33,070 nt of DNA from Tardiphaga sp. (GCA_028290325.1 JAQGJY010000094.1:1-33070); one strand, 5' to 3'. Positions 8,836-21,086 are shown, counted from the stretch's first letter. Numbers and translations: made by a program. The notes: a model not told the origin generated them from the letters alone.

Positions 8836-10940
8836 TACTGGCCCCCCAGGCCGAAGGTGAACCAGGTGATGAAGCCAGCGACGCCGATCAGCATGGCGAA
8901 AGCGTAGTGATAGAGATAGCCGGTCTGGACTTTGACGACGCCGCGCGTGACGTCGAGCACGCCGGCCGCGATGCCGTTTGGCCCGAAGCCGTCGATGACG
9001 TAGCCGTCCCCCTTCTTCCACAGGAAACGGCCGAGCCATTTCGTCGGACGAACGAAGATCACGTCATAGAGTTCGTCGATGTACCATTTGTTGAGCAGGA
9101 ACTTGTACAGCCCCTGATGCTGGGTCGCGAGCTCGACCGGCAGATAGGGTCGGCGGATATAGAACAACCATGACACCAGAAAGCCCAGCGCCATCATCAC
9201 CGTCGGCAGGAAGGCGACGGTATGCGGAATATGGTGCATCTGGTCGATGATGCCCGGCTTCATTTTCAGCGACTCGCGGAAGAACTCCTCGATGCCGTGG
9301 CCCGCGAACAATTCCTTGAACGGAAACCCCGCGAGGATCGAGCCGGCCGACAACACGCCCAACGGCACGAGCATCCAATACGGCGCTTCATGCGCGGCAT
9401 CGGCATGCGCCTGATCGTGCGCGGTGCCGTGAAAGGTCTTGAAGATCAGACGCCACGAATAGAAGGACGTGAGCCCCGCCGCGACGACCGTCATCAGGAA
9501 CGCGTAGAGCGCGAAAGGGTTGTGCGCGACGTAAGCCGCTTCAATGATCGCATCCTTGGAAAAATATCCGGCGGTCAGCGGGAAGCCCGTCAGCGCCAGC
9601 GTGCCGATCACCATCGTGACGTAGGTGTAGGGAATCTTGCGCCACAGCCCGCCCATGTTGCGGATGTCCTGCTCGTGGTGCATCGCATAAATCACCGCGC
9701 CGGAGCCCAAGAACAGCAGCGCTTTGAAGAAGGCGTGCGTAAACAGATGGAACATCGCAACCGAATAGGCCCCCGCTCCGAGGGCGACGAACATGTAGCC
9801 GAGTTGCGAGCATGTCGAATAGGCGACGATGCGCTTGATGTCGTTCTGCACAAGGCCGACCGTGGCGGCGAAGAACGCCGTCGTCGCGCCGAAGAACATG
9901 ACAACCGCCTGCGCGTTCGGGGCAGCCTCGAATAACGGCGACAACCGCGCGACCATGAACACCCCGGCAGTGACCATCGTCGCGGCGTGGATCAGCGCCG
10001 ACACCGGCGTCGGGCCTTCCATCGCGTCCGGCAGCCAGGTGTGCAGCAGGAACTGCGCCGACTTCCCCATCGCGCCCATGAACAGCAGCAGGCAGGTCAA
10101 TGTCAGCGCGTCGGCCTGCCAGCCGAAGAAGTTGATCGTCTTGCCACCGAGACTCGGAATGGCGGCGAAAATCGTGTCGAAGTCGGTCGAGCCGACCAGC
10201 ATGAAGATGGCGAAGATGCCGAGCGCGAAACCGAAATCGCCGACACGGTTGACGACGAACGCCTTGATCGCGGCCGCGTTGGCCGACGGCTTCTGAAACC
10301 AGAACCCGATCAGCAGATAGCTCGCGAGACCGACGCCTTCCCAGCCGAAGAACAGCTGCACGAGATTGTCCGCGGTCACCAGCATCAGCATCGCGAACGT
10401 GAATAGCGACAGATACGCCATGAAGCGCGGGCGGTTCGGATCCTCGTCCATGTAGCCGATCGAATACAAATGCACGAGCGACGATACCGTCGTGACCACG
10501 ACCAGCATCACCGCCGTCATCGTGTCGACGCGCAACGTCCACGCGATCTGGAGATCACCGGAATTGATCCAGGGCAGCAACACGATGCGATAGTCGTGAT
10601 GGCCGAAGCCGACATCAAAGAATGTCACCCACGCCAATGCCGCTGAAACCATCAGCAGCGCGGTGGTGATGAGTTCGGCGACGCGCGAGCCAGCCGCCGC
10701 CGGTTCGGTCGCGTGGTGATCATCGTGCTCGTCATGGGAGGCGTGGATGACCGACGCATCGCCGCCGACAGGGGCGGCGTGGCTGTGCCCTTGATTGTCG
10801 TCGGCATGGGCATGGGCATGATCGTCGTGGCTGTGCTCGACGATGTCGCCGCTCGGGTGCCGCGCATGGGCGCCATACAACGCTATCGCGCCAGCGAGGA
10901 TCGCGCCGAGCAGCGGCAAAAATACAAGAGCTTGAATCAT
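8835..10940 (-). CDS. nuoL: NADH-quinone oxidoreductase subunit L, with a His-rich N-terminal insertion
   Basis: 701 aa; [58 protein letters not shown]. Insertion [31 protein letters not shown]...[15 protein letters not shown]. Confidence 0.97.
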   Translation of the reverse strand: MIQALVFLPLLGAILAGAIALYGAHARHPSGDIVEHSHDDHAHAHADDNQGHSHAAPVGGDASVIHASHDEHDDHHATEPAAAGSRVAELITTALLMVSAALAWVTFFDVGFGHHDYRIVLLPWINSGDLQIAWTLRVDTMTAVMLVVVTTVSSLVHLYSIGYMDEDPNRPRFMAYLSLFTFAMLMLVTADNLVQLFFGWEGVGLASYLLIGFWFQKPSANAAAIKAFVVNRVGDFGFALGIFAIFMLVGSTDFDTIFAAIPSLGGKTINFFGWQADALTLTCLLLFMGAMGKSAQFLLHTWLPDAMEGPTPVSALIHAATMVTAGVFMVARLSPLFEAAPNAQAVVMFFGATTAFFAATVGLVQNDIKRIVAYSTCSQLGYMFVALGAGAYSVAMFHLFTHAFFKALLFLGSGAVIYAMHHEQDIRNMGGLWRKIPYTYVTMVIGTLALTGFPLTAGYFSKDAIIEAAYVAHNPFALYAFLMTVVAAGLTSFYSWRLIFKTFHGTAHDQAHADAAHEAPYWMLVPLGVLSAGSILAGFPFKELFAGHGIEEFFRESLKMKPGIIDQMHHIPHTVAFLPTVMMALGFLVSWLFYIRRPYLPVELATQHQGLYKFLLNKWYIDELYDVIFVRPTKWLGRFLWKKGDGYVIDGFGPNGIAAGVLDVTRGVVKVQTGYLYHYAFAMLIGVAGFITWFTFGLGGQ

Positions 10941-10954
10941 CAGATTCTTCCCTG

Positions 10955-11003
10955 GCGCATGATCTGGTCCGAAAACCGGAGGCCATTCTTCGCGATCATG
11001 CGC
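10955..11003. repeat. RIME/REP-like palindromic intergenic element
   Basis: GCGCATGATCtggtccgaaaaccggaggccattcttcgcGATCATGCGC: 10-bp perfect terminal inverted repeat with internal CCGAAAACCGG. It resembles a palindrome family widespread in Rhizobiales intergenic regions (recalled, not searched). Confidence 0.65.
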
Positions 11004-11004
11004 A

Positions 11005-11322
11005 TCAGCCCTTCATCAGATTGATGTCTTCAACCGCGATCGAGCCACGGTTGCGGAAATAGACCACCAGCACCGCGAGACCGATCGCCGCTTCGGCGGC
11101 GGCGACGGTCAGCACCAATAGCGCGAAAACCTGGCCGACAATGTCGTTCATGAAGGTCGAGAACGCGACGAGATTGATGTTGACGGCAAGCAAGATGAGC
11201 TCGATCGACATCAGGATCACGATGACGTTCTTGCGATTGAGGAAGATGCCGAGAATGCCCAAAGTGAACAAAATCGCCGCGACCGAGAGATAGTGTCCGA
11301 GGCCGATGCTCATTTCACCCAC
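11005..11322 (-). CDS. nuoK: NADH-quinone oxidoreductase subunit K
   Basis: [49 protein letters not shown]. Start may be 11322 or the internal Met at 11313. Confidence 0.96.
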   Translation of the reverse strand: MGEMSIGLGHYLSVAAILFTLGILGIFLNRKNVIVILMSIELILLAVNINLVAFSTFMNDIVGQVFALLVLTVAAAEAAIGLAVLVVYFRNRGSIAVEDINLMKG

Positions 11323-11948
11323 TCCCCCGCATCCGCGTCTTGCAGGCCCTGCCCGACCGCGACCTTGCGGACCTCCATGGCCAATGCCGGCGTTCGCGCG
11401 TTCTGCACGTTGATGTCCTGCCGTTTGACGCTGGCCTTATGGCGCAGCGTCAGCACGATCGCGCCGATCATGGCGACGAGAAGCACGAGACTGGAGAGCT
11501 GGAAGTAGTGAATGTATTTCGTATAGAGCACGAGGCCGAGCGCCTGCGTGTTGCTGACGCCGGTCGGGATCGGCGACGTGATCGTTGTCGCGATATTCGG
11601 ATTGATCGCCCATCCGCCGGCGACCAGCAGCAGCTCCGCCAGAAAAATCGCGCCGATCAGCAGACCGAACGGCAGATATTCAAGAAAGCCCGCGCGGAGT
11701 TGCGCGAAATCGACGTCGAGCATCATGATGACGAACAAGAACAGCACCGCGACCGCGCCGACATAGACGACGATCAGCAGCATCGCGAGAAATTCCGCGC
11801 CCATCAGGATGAACAGGCCAGAGGCATTGACGAAAGCCAGGATCAGAAACAGCACCGAATGCACCGGGTTGCGCGACGCGATCACCATCACGGCGGACGC
11901 GACGCAGATGCCTGCGAACAGATAAAAGAACAATGCGGGAAAGATCAT
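11310..11948 (-). CDS. nuoJ: NADH-quinone oxidoreductase subunit J
   Basis: [80 protein letters not shown]. Confidence 0.96.
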   Translation of the reverse strand: MIFPALFFYLFAGICVASAVMVIASRNPVHSVLFLILAFVNASGLFILMGAEFLAMLLIVVYVGAVAVLFLFVIMMLDVDFAQLRAGFLEYLPFGLLIGAIFLAELLLVAGGWAINPNIATTITSPIPTGVSNTQALGLVLYTKYIHYFQLSSLVLLVAMIGAIVLTLRHKASVKRQDINVQNARTPALAMEVRKVAVGQGLQDADAGEWVK

Positions 11949-11957
11949 GTGCTCATC

Positions 11958-12446
11958 TCACCGGTACGGCGCGTCGAGCTCGATCGCCTTGGCGATCTGG
12001 CGCTCCCAGCGGTCGCCATTGGCGAGCAGCTTGGCCTTGTCATAATATAATTCCTCACGAGTCTCGGTCGCGAACTCGAAGTTCGGGCCCTCGACGATCG
12101 CATCGACCGGACAGGCCTCCTGGCACAGCCCGCAATAGATGCACTTCACCATATCGAGGTCGTAGCGCACCGTGCGGCGCGTGCCGTCGTTGCGACGCGG
12201 ACCGGATTCGATGGTGATGGCCTGCGCCGGACAAACGGCCTCGCACAGCTTGCAGGCGATGCAGCGTTCCTCGCCATTGGGATAACGGCGCAGCGCATGC
12301 TCGCCGCGAAAGCGCGGTGAGATCGGGTTCTTCTCGAACGGATAGTTCAAGGTCGGCTTCGGCTTGAAGAAATAACGCATCGCGAGGAAGAACGCGGACA
12401 CGAATTCCGTCAGCAGCAGCGAGCGCGCGGTGGTGGCAATATTCAT
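11958..12446 (-). CDS. nuoI: NADH-quinone oxidoreductase subunit I (two 4Fe-4S)
   Basis: [16 protein letters not shown] and [16 protein letters not shown] ferredoxin motifs. Confidence 0.97.
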   Translation of the reverse strand: MNIATTARSLLLTEFVSAFFLAMRYFFKPKPTLNYPFEKNPISPRFRGEHALRRYPNGEERCIACKLCEAVCPAQAITIESGPRRNDGTRRTVRYDLDMVKCIYCGLCQEACPVDAIVEGPNFEFATETREELYYDKAKLLANGDRWERQIAKAIELDAPYR

Positions 12447-12453
12447 GACGTCC

Positions 12454-13494
12454 TCATTGCGGCGCCAAACCGCCGAATTGCAGCACGGCGGCGACGATGA
12501 TGACCATTGCCAGCGACAACGGCAGGAACACCTTCCAGCCCAGTCGCATCAGCTGGTCGTAGCGATAGCGCGGCACGATCGCCTTCGCCATCGCGATCAG
12601 GAAGAACATAAAGAACGTCTTGAGCACGAACCAGATGACGCCCGGCACCCAGGTGAACGGAGCGAACGGAATCGGCGACAGCCAGCCGCCGAGGAACAGG
12701 ATCGTCGCCAGCGCGCACATCGTGGTGATGGCGACGTATTCGCCGAGCATGAACAGCAGATAGGGCGTCGAGCCGTATTCGGTCATGAAGCCGGCGACGA
12801 GCTCGGATTCCGCCTCGACGAGATCGAACGGCGGACGGTTGGTTTCCGCCAGCGCCGAGACGTAAAACACCACGAACATCGGGAACAGTGGCAGCCAGTA
12901 CCAGCCGAACAGGCCGAGCTTGGTGTCCTGCGCGGCGATGATCTGCGTCAGGTTCAGCGAACCGGCGCAGAGCAGCACGGTGATGATGACGAAGCCGATC
13001 GAGACCTCATACGACACCATCTGGGCTGCCGAGCGCAAAGCCGCCATGAACGGATACTTCGAATTCGACGACCAGCCCGCCATGATGATGCCGTAGATCG
13101 ACAGCGACGAGATCGCGAAAATATACAACACGCCGACATTGATATCCGCGATCACCCAATTGAGGTTGACGGGGATCACCGCCCATGCCGCCAGCGCGAG
13201 CACGCAGGAGACAAGCGGCGCCAGCAAGAACACGCCTTTATTGGCGCTCGACGGTATCACCGGCTCCTTCAGCACGAACTTCAACAAGTCGGCGAAAGAT
13301 TGCAGCAGGCCGAACGGGCCGACCACGTTGGGTCCGCGACGAATTTGGACCGCCGCCCAGATCTTGCGATCGGCGAGCAAAATGTAGGCGATCGCGATCA
13401 GCAACACGACGAGCAATAACAGGCTCTGCGCGATCATGATCAGCGCGGGCCACAACGTCCCCGTCCAAAGCGGGCTTGAAAAGAATTCAGCCAT
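12454..13494 (-). CDS. nuoH: NADH-quinone oxidoreductase subunit H
   Basis: [63 protein letters not shown]. Confidence 0.97.
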   Translation of the reverse strand: MAEFFSSPLWTGTLWPALIMIAQSLLLLVVLLIAIAYILLADRKIWAAVQIRRGPNVVGPFGLLQSFADLLKFVLKEPVIPSSANKGVFLLAPLVSCVLALAAWAVIPVNLNWVIADINVGVLYIFAISSLSIYGIIMAGWSSNSKYPFMAALRSAAQMVSYEVSIGFVIITVLLCAGSLNLTQIIAAQDTKLGLFGWYWLPLFPMFVVFYVSALAETNRPPFDLVEAESELVAGFMTEYGSTPYLLFMLGEYVAITTMCALATILFLGGWLSPIPFAPFTWVPGVIWFVLKTFFMFFLIAMAKAIVPRYRYDQLMRLGWKVFLPLSLAMVIIVAAVLQFGGLAPQ

Positions 13495-13504
13495 CAGGTC
13501 ACGC

Positions 13505-15556
13505 TCATTCCGCCGCGGTCAGCATCTGGCCGGACGCCAGGCGCGCGCATTCGGCCATCACGGCCGATGCCCGCGCGATCGGGTTGGTCAGATAGAAGTC
13601 GGTCACGCCGCTCTTGAAGGTCGCCTTATCGACGCTGCCGCCGCGCGCGGCAAGCGCATTGATCGACGACGCGTCGCCAGCGGCGATGGCGTCGATCCGG
13701 ATCAGATGCGGCACGGCCTTGAAGATCGCCTGCCGCAACGCCGCCAGTGAATCGTAAGGCAGCTTATGCCCGAGCACGTCGGACAACGCGCGGATCACCG
13801 CCCAGTCCTCGCGCGCGTCGCCCGGCGGGAAGCCGGCGCGCGCCGCGATTTGCACCCGGCCCTCGGTGTTCACATAGAGGCCTGATTTTTCGGTATAGGC
13901 GGCGCCGGGCAGGATGACGTCAGCGCGATGCGCGCCACGGTCGCCGTGGGTGCCGATATAGACCACGAAGGCCCCGGCGGCGGGATCGATCTCGTCCGCG
14001 CCGAGCGAGAACAGCACGTCCGCTTCACCCGCTTTGCGCAATCCACCGGCGAAGCCGATGTCGAGCGCGCCAACCGCCGACGCGGCGGACTGCAAAACCC
14101 CGAAGCCGTTCCAGCCTTCGCCAAGCGCGCCAATGTCGAGCGCCAGTTTGGCGAGCATCGCCATCACAGCGGCGCCATCGGGCCGCGATGCGACGCTGGC
14201 GCCAACCAGCACGATCGGATGCTTGGCGTTCTTCAGCACGTCACTGAAGGAATGCTGGCCATCGACGAGATCGCTCAGCGAGTCCGTGCCCGCGCCGATA
14301 TGATCGTAGCTGTAGGTCAGATCGGCCGCCTCGCCGATCACGCCGATCTTCATCTGGCCCGATCGCCAGCGCTTGCGGATGCGCGCATTCAAAATCGCGG
14401 CTTCCTTGCGTGGATTTGAGCCGACGATCAGCAGCGCGTCGGCCTGCTCGATGCCGGCGATGGTCGGATTGAAGATGTAGGACGCGCGACCAGCGGCTGG
14501 ATCGAACGCATCGCCGATCTGCGTGGCGACGTGGGTCGAGCCAAGCCTGGCCAGCAGATCCTTCAGCGCGAACATCTCTTCCACGGCGGCAAGATCGCCG
14601 GCCACCGCGCCGATGCGCGAGCCATCGACGCCCTTCACCTTCGCCGCGATCGCCGCGAAGGCTTCGGGCCACGATGCCGCGCGCAGCTTGCCATTCTCGC
14701 GAATATAGGGCCGGTCGAGCCGCTGACTCCGCAAGCCATCGACGACATGGCGCGTCTTGTCGGAAATCCACTCCTCGTTCACGGCTTCATTGACGCGCGG
14801 CAGGATGCGCATCACTTCGCGACCGCGCGTATCGACCCGGATCGCGGAGCCGACGGCATCCATCACGTCGATCGACTGCGTCTTGGTCAATTCCCACGGA
14901 CGCGCGGCGAACGCATAGGGTTTCGACGTCAATGCTCCGACCGGGCAGATATCGACGAGGTTGCCCTGCAATTCCGATGTCAAAGCCGACTCAAGGAACG
15001 TCGTGATCTCCATGTCCTCGCCGCGTCCGGTCGCGCCCATTTCAGGCACGCCGCAGACTTCCGCCGCGAAGCGCACGCAGCGCGTGCACTGAATGCAACG
15101 GTTCATCGAGGTCTTGACCAGCGCGCCGAGATATTTGTCCTCAACCGCGCGCTTGTTCTCGGCGAAGCGCGTGCTGTCGACGCCGTAGCCCATCGCCTGA
15201 TCCTGCAAGTCACACTCGCCGCCCTGATCGCAGATCGGGCAATCCAGCGGATGGTTGATCAGCAGGAATTCCATCACGCCTTCGCGTGCCTTCTTGACCA
15301 TCGGTGAGCGCGTCGAGATTTCCGGCGGTTCGCCTTTCGGACCGGGCCGACAATCGCGCACGCCCCACGCGCAGCTAGCAACCGGCTTCGGGCCACCCTT
15401 CACCTCGACAAGACACATCCGGCAATTGCCGGCGATCGACAACCGCTCGTGATAGCAAAACCGCGGAATCTCGGCGCCGGCCGCTTCGCACGCCTGCAAC
15501 AGCGTGTATTCGGCGGGAACGTCGATCTCTTTGCCGTCGATGATGAGGATCGTCAT
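13505..15556 (-). CDS. nuoG: NADH-quinone oxidoreductase subunit G
   Basis: 683 aa; [56 protein letters not shown]. Confidence 0.97.
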   Translation of the reverse strand: MTILIIDGKEIDVPAEYTLLQACEAAGAEIPRFCYHERLSIAGNCRMCLVEVKGGPKPVASCAWGVRDCRPGPKGEPPEISTRSPMVKKAREGVMEFLLINHPLDCPICDQGGECDLQDQAMGYGVDSTRFAENKRAVEDKYLGALVKTSMNRCIQCTRCVRFAAEVCGVPEMGATGRGEDMEITTFLESALTSELQGNLVDICPVGALTSKPYAFAARPWELTKTQSIDVMDAVGSAIRVDTRGREVMRILPRVNEAVNEEWISDKTRHVVDGLRSQRLDRPYIRENGKLRAASWPEAFAAIAAKVKGVDGSRIGAVAGDLAAVEEMFALKDLLARLGSTHVATQIGDAFDPAAGRASYIFNPTIAGIEQADALLIVGSNPRKEAAILNARIRKRWRSGQMKIGVIGEAADLTYSYDHIGAGTDSLSDLVDGQHSFSDVLKNAKHPIVLVGASVASRPDGAAVMAMLAKLALDIGALGEGWNGFGVLQSAASAVGALDIGFAGGLRKAGEADVLFSLGADEIDPAAGAFVVYIGTHGDRGAHRADVILPGAAYTEKSGLYVNTEGRVQIAARAGFPPGDAREDWAVIRALSDVLGHKLPYDSLAALRQAIFKAVPHLIRIDAIAAGDASSINALAARGGSVDKATFKSGVTDFYLTNPIARASAVMAECARLASGQMLTAAE

Positions 15557-15612
15557 GGCGTCAGAACTTTCCGAACTCGCAAATCAATGGCGTGCCGCAC
15601 GAAAACATCGCT

Positions 15613-16938
15613 CTACTCCGCCGCGATCATGTGCACGGGATCGAGGATGCCCTGATCGCCGACCACAGCCTTGCGGCTGAAATCGTCGATGCGGCGCTCG
15701 ATTTCCGGACGGAAGGCGCGGATCAGACCCTGGATCGGCCACGCGGCGGCGTCGCCGAGGGCGCAAATCGTGTGGCCCTCGACCTGCTTCGTCACCTCAA
15801 GCAGCATATCGATCTCGCGCTTCTGAGCGCGGCCCTCCACCATGCGGCTGAGCACGCGCCACATCCAGCCGGTGCCCTCGCGGCATGGCGTGCACTGACC
15901 ACAACTCTCATGCTTGAAGAAATACGAGATCCGCGCGATCGCGGCGACCACGTCGGTTGATTTGTCCATCACGATGACGCCGGCGGTGCCGAAGCTGGAT
16001 TTGACGGCTTTGGTGCCGTCGAAATCCATGATCAAATCCTGACAATCCGCCTCGGGGATCAACGGACACGACGCGCCGCCCGGAATGATCGCCAGCAGAT
16101 TGTCCCAACCGCCGCGAATGCCGCCGCCGTGCTTCTCGATCAGCTCGCGGAACGGAATGCTCATCGCGTCTTCGACGACACAGGGCGTGTTGACGTGGCC
16201 GGAGATGCCGTAAAGTTTGGTGCCGACATTGTTGGCGCGGCCGATGCCCGCGAACCAGGACGCACCGCGTCGCAAGATGTCTGGCGCGACGGCGATCGAC
16301 TCGACGTTGTTCACCGTCGTCGGGCAGCCATAAAGCCCGACATTGGCCGGGAATGGCGGCTTCAGACGCGGCTGACCCTTTTTGCCTTCGAGGCTTTCGA
16401 GCAACGCCGTTTCTTCACCGCAGATATAAGCGCCCGCGCCATGCGCGACATAGAGATCGTAAGGCCAGCCGTGAATATTGTCCTTGCCGATCAGCTTCGC
16501 CTCATAGGCTTGATCGATCGCCGCTTGCAGGTGCTCGCGCTCGCGGATGAATTCGCCGCGCACGTAGATGTAGCCGACATGCGCGCCCATGGCGCAGCCC
16601 GCGATCAGGCAGCCCTCGACGAGAAGATGCGGATCATGCCGCATGATCTCGCGGTCCTTGCAGGTGCCGGGTTCGGACTCGTCGGCGTTGACGACGAGAT
16701 AGCTCGGCCGCCCGTCGGCATTGTCCTTCGGCATGAACGACCATTTCAGGCCGGTCGGAAATCCCGCACCGCCCCGGCCGCGCAGGCCGGAGGCTTTCAT
16801 CTCGCTGATGATCCAGTCGCGACCTTTCTCAATGATCGCCTTGGTGCCGTCCCAGGCGCCGCGACGGCGCGCGCCATCGAGGCCCCAGTCGTCGAGGCCG
16901 TACAGGTTTCGGAAGATGCGGTCCTTGTCGTCGAGCAT
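15613..16938 (-). CDS. nuoF: NADH-quinone oxidoreductase subunit F
   Basis: [57 protein letters not shown]. Confidence 0.97.
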   Translation of the reverse strand: MLDDKDRIFRNLYGLDDWGLDGARRRGAWDGTKAIIEKGRDWIISEMKASGLRGRGGAGFPTGLKWSFMPKDNADGRPSYLVVNADESEPGTCKDREIMRHDPHLLVEGCLIAGCAMGAHVGYIYVRGEFIREREHLQAAIDQAYEAKLIGKDNIHGWPYDLYVAHGAGAYICGEETALLESLEGKKGQPRLKPPFPANVGLYGCPTTVNNVESIAVAPDILRRGASWFAGIGRANNVGTKLYGISGHVNTPCVVEDAMSIPFRELIEKHGGGIRGGWDNLLAIIPGGASCPLIPEADCQDLIMDFDGTKAVKSSFGTAGVIVMDKSTDVVAAIARISYFFKHESCGQCTPCREGTGWMWRVLSRMVEGRAQKREIDMLLEVTKQVEGHTICALGDAAAWPIQGLIRAFRPEIERRIDDFSRKAVVGDQGILDPVHMIAAE

Positions 16939-16954
16939 GACTTCAGACTTTCTC

Positions 16955-17161
16955 TCAGCGGATCGATTGCATGTAAGCGAGACCGGCGGCGCAACCGCCG
17001 AAGGTCAGGGCCCACAGCAGGCTGGATTCGAGGGAGGCGTTCAGACCGTAGCGTTGCAGCAGGAAGATGAACGCCGCCGCTGCGACCGTATGCATCGCAA
17101 TATAACGCCAGTGCTTCATCATTCCCGCGCTCCGCGGTTCGGTGGTGGGGCGATCGATCAT
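16955..17161 (-). CDS. Small (68 aa) predicted membrane protein between nuoE and nuoF
   Basis: [68 protein letters not shown], with two hydrophobic segments. Its ATG overlaps the nuoE TGA (ATGA at 17158-17161). Internal start at Met14/15 possible. Confidence 0.7.
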   Translation of the reverse strand: MIDRPTTEPRSAGMMKHWRYIAMHTVAAAAFIFLLQRYGLNASLESSLLWALTFGGCAAGLAYMQSIR

Positions 17162-18024
17162 TTTTTCGGACCCTTGCCGGCGCCGCCGGGAGACGTTTTG
17201 CGTTTTCCAGGTTTGGCGCCAGCGGTGTCGTTGGTCTTTTTCGGCGTCGGATCACCGGATGGCGCGTCAGCCTGGGTGGCGTCGGCGGCTGGAGCCTGCG
17301 GCGCCGGGCTGTCGCGCCGACTCGCCGACTCGCCTGCCCTCTTCGCATCGGCATCCTGCAACGCGGCACCACCGCCGCCATGGGTCGTCGGCGTGTCCGC
17401 CGGCTTCTGCAGCGCGTTGATATCCTTCAGCGTCGTCGGCCCGCCCGCCGGTGCTGCGAACTGGCGACCATGCTGCGGGCCGGGCTTGGGCGGCGTACCA
17501 GCGGCGAAGCCGTCCAGCACCTTACCCAAACTGTCCGCGGTCAGATCCTCGTAAGTGTCCTTCCAGATCATCACCATCGGCGCATTCACGCAGGCCCCCA
17601 GGCACTCGACCTCTTCCCACGAAAAGTCATTGTCCGCCGACAGATGAAACGCATCGTGATGGATTCGGCTTTTGCAAACCTCGATCAGATCGCCGGCGCC
17701 GCGCAGCATGCAGGGCGTGGTGCCGCAGACTTGAACGTGGGCCTTTTTGCCGACCGGCTGCAATTGAAACATCGTGTAGAACGTCGCGACTTCCAGCGCG
17801 CGAATATAGGGCATCGCCAGCATGTCCGCGACGTGCCGGATCGCGGCTTCCGAGACCCAGCCGCCCATCTGCTCCTGCGCGCGCCACAAAATCGCGATCA
17901 CCGCCGAAGCCTGACGGCCGTCCGGATATTGCGCGATCTGCTTCTGAGCCCATGCGAGATTCTCCGCCGTGAATGCGAAGCTCGCGGGCTGGACTTCTTT
18001 CGGGGCCAAACGGCGGACGGACAT
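17158..18024 (-). CDS. nuoE: NADH-quinone oxidoreductase subunit E with long Pro/Ala/Gly-rich C-terminal extension
   Basis: Probable start [18 protein letters not shown] at 18024 (track ORF begins at 18066). 2Fe-2S ligands in [15 protein letters not shown] and [15 protein letters not shown]. The last ~115 residues are low complexity. Confidence 0.94.
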   Translation of the reverse strand: MSVRRLAPKEVQPASFAFTAENLAWAQKQIAQYPDGRQASAVIAILWRAQEQMGGWVSEAAIRHVADMLAMPYIRALEVATFYTMFQLQPVGKKAHVQVCGTTPCMLRGAGDLIEVCKSRIHHDAFHLSADNDFSWEEVECLGACVNAPMVMIWKDTYEDLTADSLGKVLDGFAAGTPPKPGPQHGRQFAAPAGGPTTLKDINALQKPADTPTTHGGGGAALQDADAKRAGESASRRDSPAPQAPAADATQADAPSGDPTPKKTNDTAGAKPGKRKTSPGGAGKGPKK

Positions 18025-18029
18025 AGGCT

Positions 18030-18224
18030 TCAGTCTCTCAATGAGCGCGGCGCGCGGCGCTCGCATTCAGTTTGTTGACCCGGTCGAGCCAGACCGCGCT
18101 CGATGCGCCCCGGCGTCATTTTCGGCGACAGGTTGGCGCGAGAAATATAACCGCGCTGCCACGCGCCGGCGCCCGACACCAGGCCGGTCGCGCGATCGAA
18201 CGTCAGGAGCGGCTGCGAGCTCAT
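18030..18224 (-). CDS. Hypothetical 64-aa protein between nuoD and nuoE
   Basis: [64 protein letters not shown]. Its ATG overlaps the nuoD stop (ATGA at 18221-18224) and its stop is 5 nt before the nuoE ATG. It is the in-frame tail of the 285-aa track ORF 18030..18887, whose upstream part is a shadow of nuoD. Confidence 0.5.
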   Translation of the reverse strand: MSSQPLLTFDRATGLVSGAGAWQRGYISRANLSPKMTPGRIERGLARPGQQTECERRAPRSLRD

Positions 18225-19411
18225 CGATCGACCTCGCCGAACACGATATCGAGCGAGCCGAGAATCGCCGAAACGTCGGCCAGCAAATGGCCCTTGCAGA
18301 TGAAATCCATCGCCTGCAAATGCGCGAAACCCGGCGCCCGGATCTTGCACTTGTAAGGCTTGTTGCTGCCGTCCGAGACGAGGTAGACGCCGAACTCGCC
18401 TTTCGGGGCTTCGACGGCCACATAGACCTCGCCCTCGGGAACGCGAAAGCCTTCGGTGTACAGCTTGAAGTGATGGATCAGCGCTTCCATCGAACGTTTC
18501 ATCTCGCCGCGACGCGGCGGAAACACCTTGTTGTCGGCGACGGCGACAGCTCCCTGACCGGACGGTTCGCGCAGCTTGGCAATGCACTGACGCATGATCC
18601 GAACCGACTGCCGCATCTCTTCCATGCGGATACAATAACGATCGTAGCAATCGCCGTTCTTGCCGATCGGAACATCGAAATCCATCTCGGCATAACATTC
18701 GTAAGGCTGCGATTTGCGAAGATCCCATGCCGCGCCGGAACCGCGCACCATCACGCCGGAGAATCCCAACGCCCACGCCTGCGCCAGCGTCACGACGCCG
18801 ATGTCGACGTTGCGCTGCTTGAAGATGCGGTTGCCGGTGAGCAAGGTTTCGAGATCGGCGACCACGCCCAGGAACGGCTCGCACCACGCCTCGATATCGT
18901 CGATCAGTTTCGGTGGCAGATCCTGATGAACGCCGCCGATTCGAAAGTAGGCTGCATGCATGCGCGAGCCGGATGCCCGCTCATAGAACACCATCAGCTT
19001 CTCGCGTTCCTCGAAGCCCCACAGCGGCGGCGTCAGCGCGCCGACATCCATGGCCTGGGTGGTCACGTTGAGAAGATGCGACAGGATGCGGCCGATCTCG
19101 CAGTACAGCACGCGGATCAACTGGCCGCGACGCGGCACCTCGATGCCGAGCAGCTTTTCCGCCGCGAGGCAAAACGCGTGCTCCTGATTCATCGGCGCGA
19201 CGTAATCGAGCCGGTCGAAATACGGAAGCGCCTGCAGATACGTCTTTTGCTCGATCAGTTTCTCGGTGCCGCGATGAAGCAGACCGATATGCGGATCGAC
19301 GCGCTCGACGACTTCGCCGTCGAGTTCGAGCACTAAGCGCAGCACCCCATGCGCGGCTGGATGCTGCGGTCCGAAATTGATCGTAAAGTTGCGCTGATTT
19401 TGGTGAGTCAT
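18221..19411 (-). CDS. nuoD: NADH-quinone oxidoreductase subunit D
   Basis: [54 protein letters not shown]...; 396 aa. Confidence 0.98.
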   Translation of the reverse strand: MTHQNQRNFTINFGPQHPAAHGVLRLVLELDGEVVERVDPHIGLLHRGTEKLIEQKTYLQALPYFDRLDYVAPMNQEHAFCLAAEKLLGIEVPRRGQLIRVLYCEIGRILSHLLNVTTQAMDVGALTPPLWGFEEREKLMVFYERASGSRMHAAYFRIGGVHQDLPPKLIDDIEAWCEPFLGVVADLETLLTGNRIFKQRNVDIGVVTLAQAWALGFSGVMVRGSGAAWDLRKSQPYECYAEMDFDVPIGKNGDCYDRYCIRMEEMRQSVRIMRQCIAKLREPSGQGAVAVADNKVFPPRRGEMKRSMEALIHHFKLYTEGFRVPEGEVYVAVEAPKGEFGVYLVSDGSNKPYKCKIRAPGFAHLQAMDFICKGHLLADVSAILGSLDIVFGEVDR

Positions 19412-19413
19412 GG

Positions 19414-20028
19414 TCAGACTTTCGAGCCTGCCTTCTCGTCGCCCGGCAGCACGGGATAGTCCGCGCCTTCCCAGGGCGAGAGGAAATCGAATTTACGGAA
19501 TTCCTGATTGAGCCGCACCGGTTCATAGACCACGCGCTTCTCGGCATCGTCGTAACGCACCTCGACGAAGCCGGTCAGCGGGAAATCCTTCCGCAACGGA
19601 TGGCCGTCGAAACCGTAATCGGTCAACAGCCGGCGCATGTCCGGATGGCCGGTGAAGATCACGCCGTAGAGATCGTAGCATTCGCGCTCGAACCAGTCCG
19701 CGCCGGGAAACACGTCGATGATCGAAGGCACCTGCGTGGTCTCGTCGGCCTCGGCGCGCAGCCTGATCCGCGCGTTCATCGTCGGCGACATCAAATGATA
19801 AACCACATCGAAACGCTTCTCGCGGCCGGGATAGTCGACCGCCGTGACATCAATGAAGCTGATAAAACGACAGCCCGGATCGTCGCGCAGAAACGTGGCG
19901 ATCTCAACGATACGCGCGGCCTCGACGTTCAGCGTCAGTTCCCCGAACGCGACAGCATGGCCCGTCACCGCGCCCGCCAGCGCGCCAGCAATCGTCTGGC
20001 CAAGTGTATCGAGAGCCGTATCGTTCAT
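19414..20028 (-). CDS. nuoC: NADH-quinone oxidoreductase subunit C
   Basis: Probable start [15 protein letters not shown] at 20028 (track ORF extends upstream). [55 protein letters not shown]. Confidence 0.96.
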   Translation of the reverse strand: MNDTALDTLGQTIAGALAGAVTGHAVAFGELTLNVEAARIVEIATFLRDDPGCRFISFIDVTAVDYPGREKRFDVVYHLMSPTMNARIRLRAEADETTQVPSIIDVFPGADWFERECYDLYGVIFTGHPDMRRLLTDYGFDGHPLRKDFPLTGFVEVRYDDAEKRVVYEPVRLNQEFRKFDFLSPWEGADYPVLPGDEKAGSKV

Positions 20029-20065
20029 GCGGTCGCTTTCATTCGCGTCGATGTGGTTCAGCAGG

Positions 20066-20680
20066 TCAGCGTTCGATCGTGCCGGTGCGGCGGATTTTCT
20101 TCTGCAGCAGCAGCACGCCGTAAAGCAGCGCTTCGGCCGTCGGCGGGCAGCCCGGCACATAGATGTCGATCGGCACAATCCGGTCGCAACCGCGCACCAC
20201 GGAATAGGAATAGTGATAGTAACCGCCGCCATTGGCGCAGGAGCCCATCGAGATGACGTAGCGCGGTTCCGGCATCTGGTCGTAAACCTTACGCAGCGCC
20301 GGGGCCATCTTGTTGGTCAATGTGCCGGCGACGATCATCACGTCGGACTGACGCGGCGAGGCGCGCGGCGCGAAGCCGAACCGCTCGACGTCGTAACGCG
20401 GCATCGATACCTGCATCATCTCGACGGCACAGCACGCCAGACCGAACGTCATCCACATCAGAGAGCCGGTGCGGGCCCAGGTGATCAGATCGTCGGTCGC
20501 GGCCACGAAGAAGCCCTTGTCGGACAGTTCGTGGTTCACCTCGAGGAAGTACGGATCGTTCTCACCGACCGGCCGGCCCGTGTTCGGATCGAGAATACCG
20601 GTCGCGGCCGGCGCCACCATCGGGCTGCCGATCGACGGCGTCGCATTGGCGACATTCGCGGTGTGAGGACTCAATCCCAT
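20066..20680 (-). CDS. nuoB: NADH-quinone oxidoreductase subunit B
   Basis: [98 protein letters not shown]. Start at 20680 or 20701. Confidence 0.97.
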   Translation of the reverse strand: MGLSPHTANVANATPSIGSPMVAPAATGILDPNTGRPVGENDPYFLEVNHELSDKGFFVAATDDLITWARTGSLMWMTFGLACCAVEMMQVSMPRYDVERFGFAPRASPRQSDVMIVAGTLTNKMAPALRKVYDQMPEPRYVISMGSCANGGGYYHYSYSVVRGCDRIVPIDIYVPGCPPTAEALLYGVLLLQKKIRRTGTIER

Positions 20681-21036
20681 TCGAGCGCGCCTTTCTTCCA
20701 TTCATAGGCAAAGCCGATGGTCAGAACGCCGAGGAACACCATCATCGACCAGAAACCCGTCGCGCCGAGTTTTCCGAAGGTGACCGCCCACGGAAACAGA
20801 AACGCGACTTCCAGATCGAAAATAATGAACAGGATGGCGACAAGGTAGAACCGCACGTCGAATTTCATGCGGGCATCGTCAAATGCGTTGAATCCGCATT
20901 CATAGGCGGACAGCTTTTCCGGATCCGGCTGCTGGTAGGCGACCAGAAACGGGGCCACCAGAAGTGCCGCGCCGATGACGGTCGCGATACCAATGAATAC
21001 CACCAAAGGCAGATAGTTTTGCAAGATGCCGTTCAT
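20671..21036 (-). CDS. nuoA: NADH-quinone oxidoreductase subunit A
   Basis: [85 protein letters not shown]. Confidence 0.97.
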   Translation of the reverse strand: MNGILQNYLPLVVFIGIATVIGAALLVAPFLVAYQQPDPEKLSAYECGFNAFDDARMKFDVRFYLVAILFIIFDLEVAFLFPWAVTFGKLGATGFWSMMVFLGVLTIGFAYEWKKGALEWD

Positions 21037-21086
21037 CGGCGATCCTTTTCCGCGACAGGAGGATGCGGGAGATTCGTGTCAGATTG

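Noticed and set aside
8836-9039. 68-residue N-terminal extension of the nuoM track ORF
   Set aside because: It is an out-of-frame reading of the nuoL 3' end. The conserved NuoM N-terminus begins at 8835.
17969-19336. 455-aa plus-strand ORF opposite nuoD/nuoE
   Set aside because: Antisense shadow of nuoD; low-information R/H/D-rich composition.
20029-20232. N-terminal extension of the nuoC track ORF (Cys-rich stretch [12 protein letters not shown])
   Set aside because: Overlaps nuoB in another frame; the plausible NuoC start is MNDTALDT at 20028.
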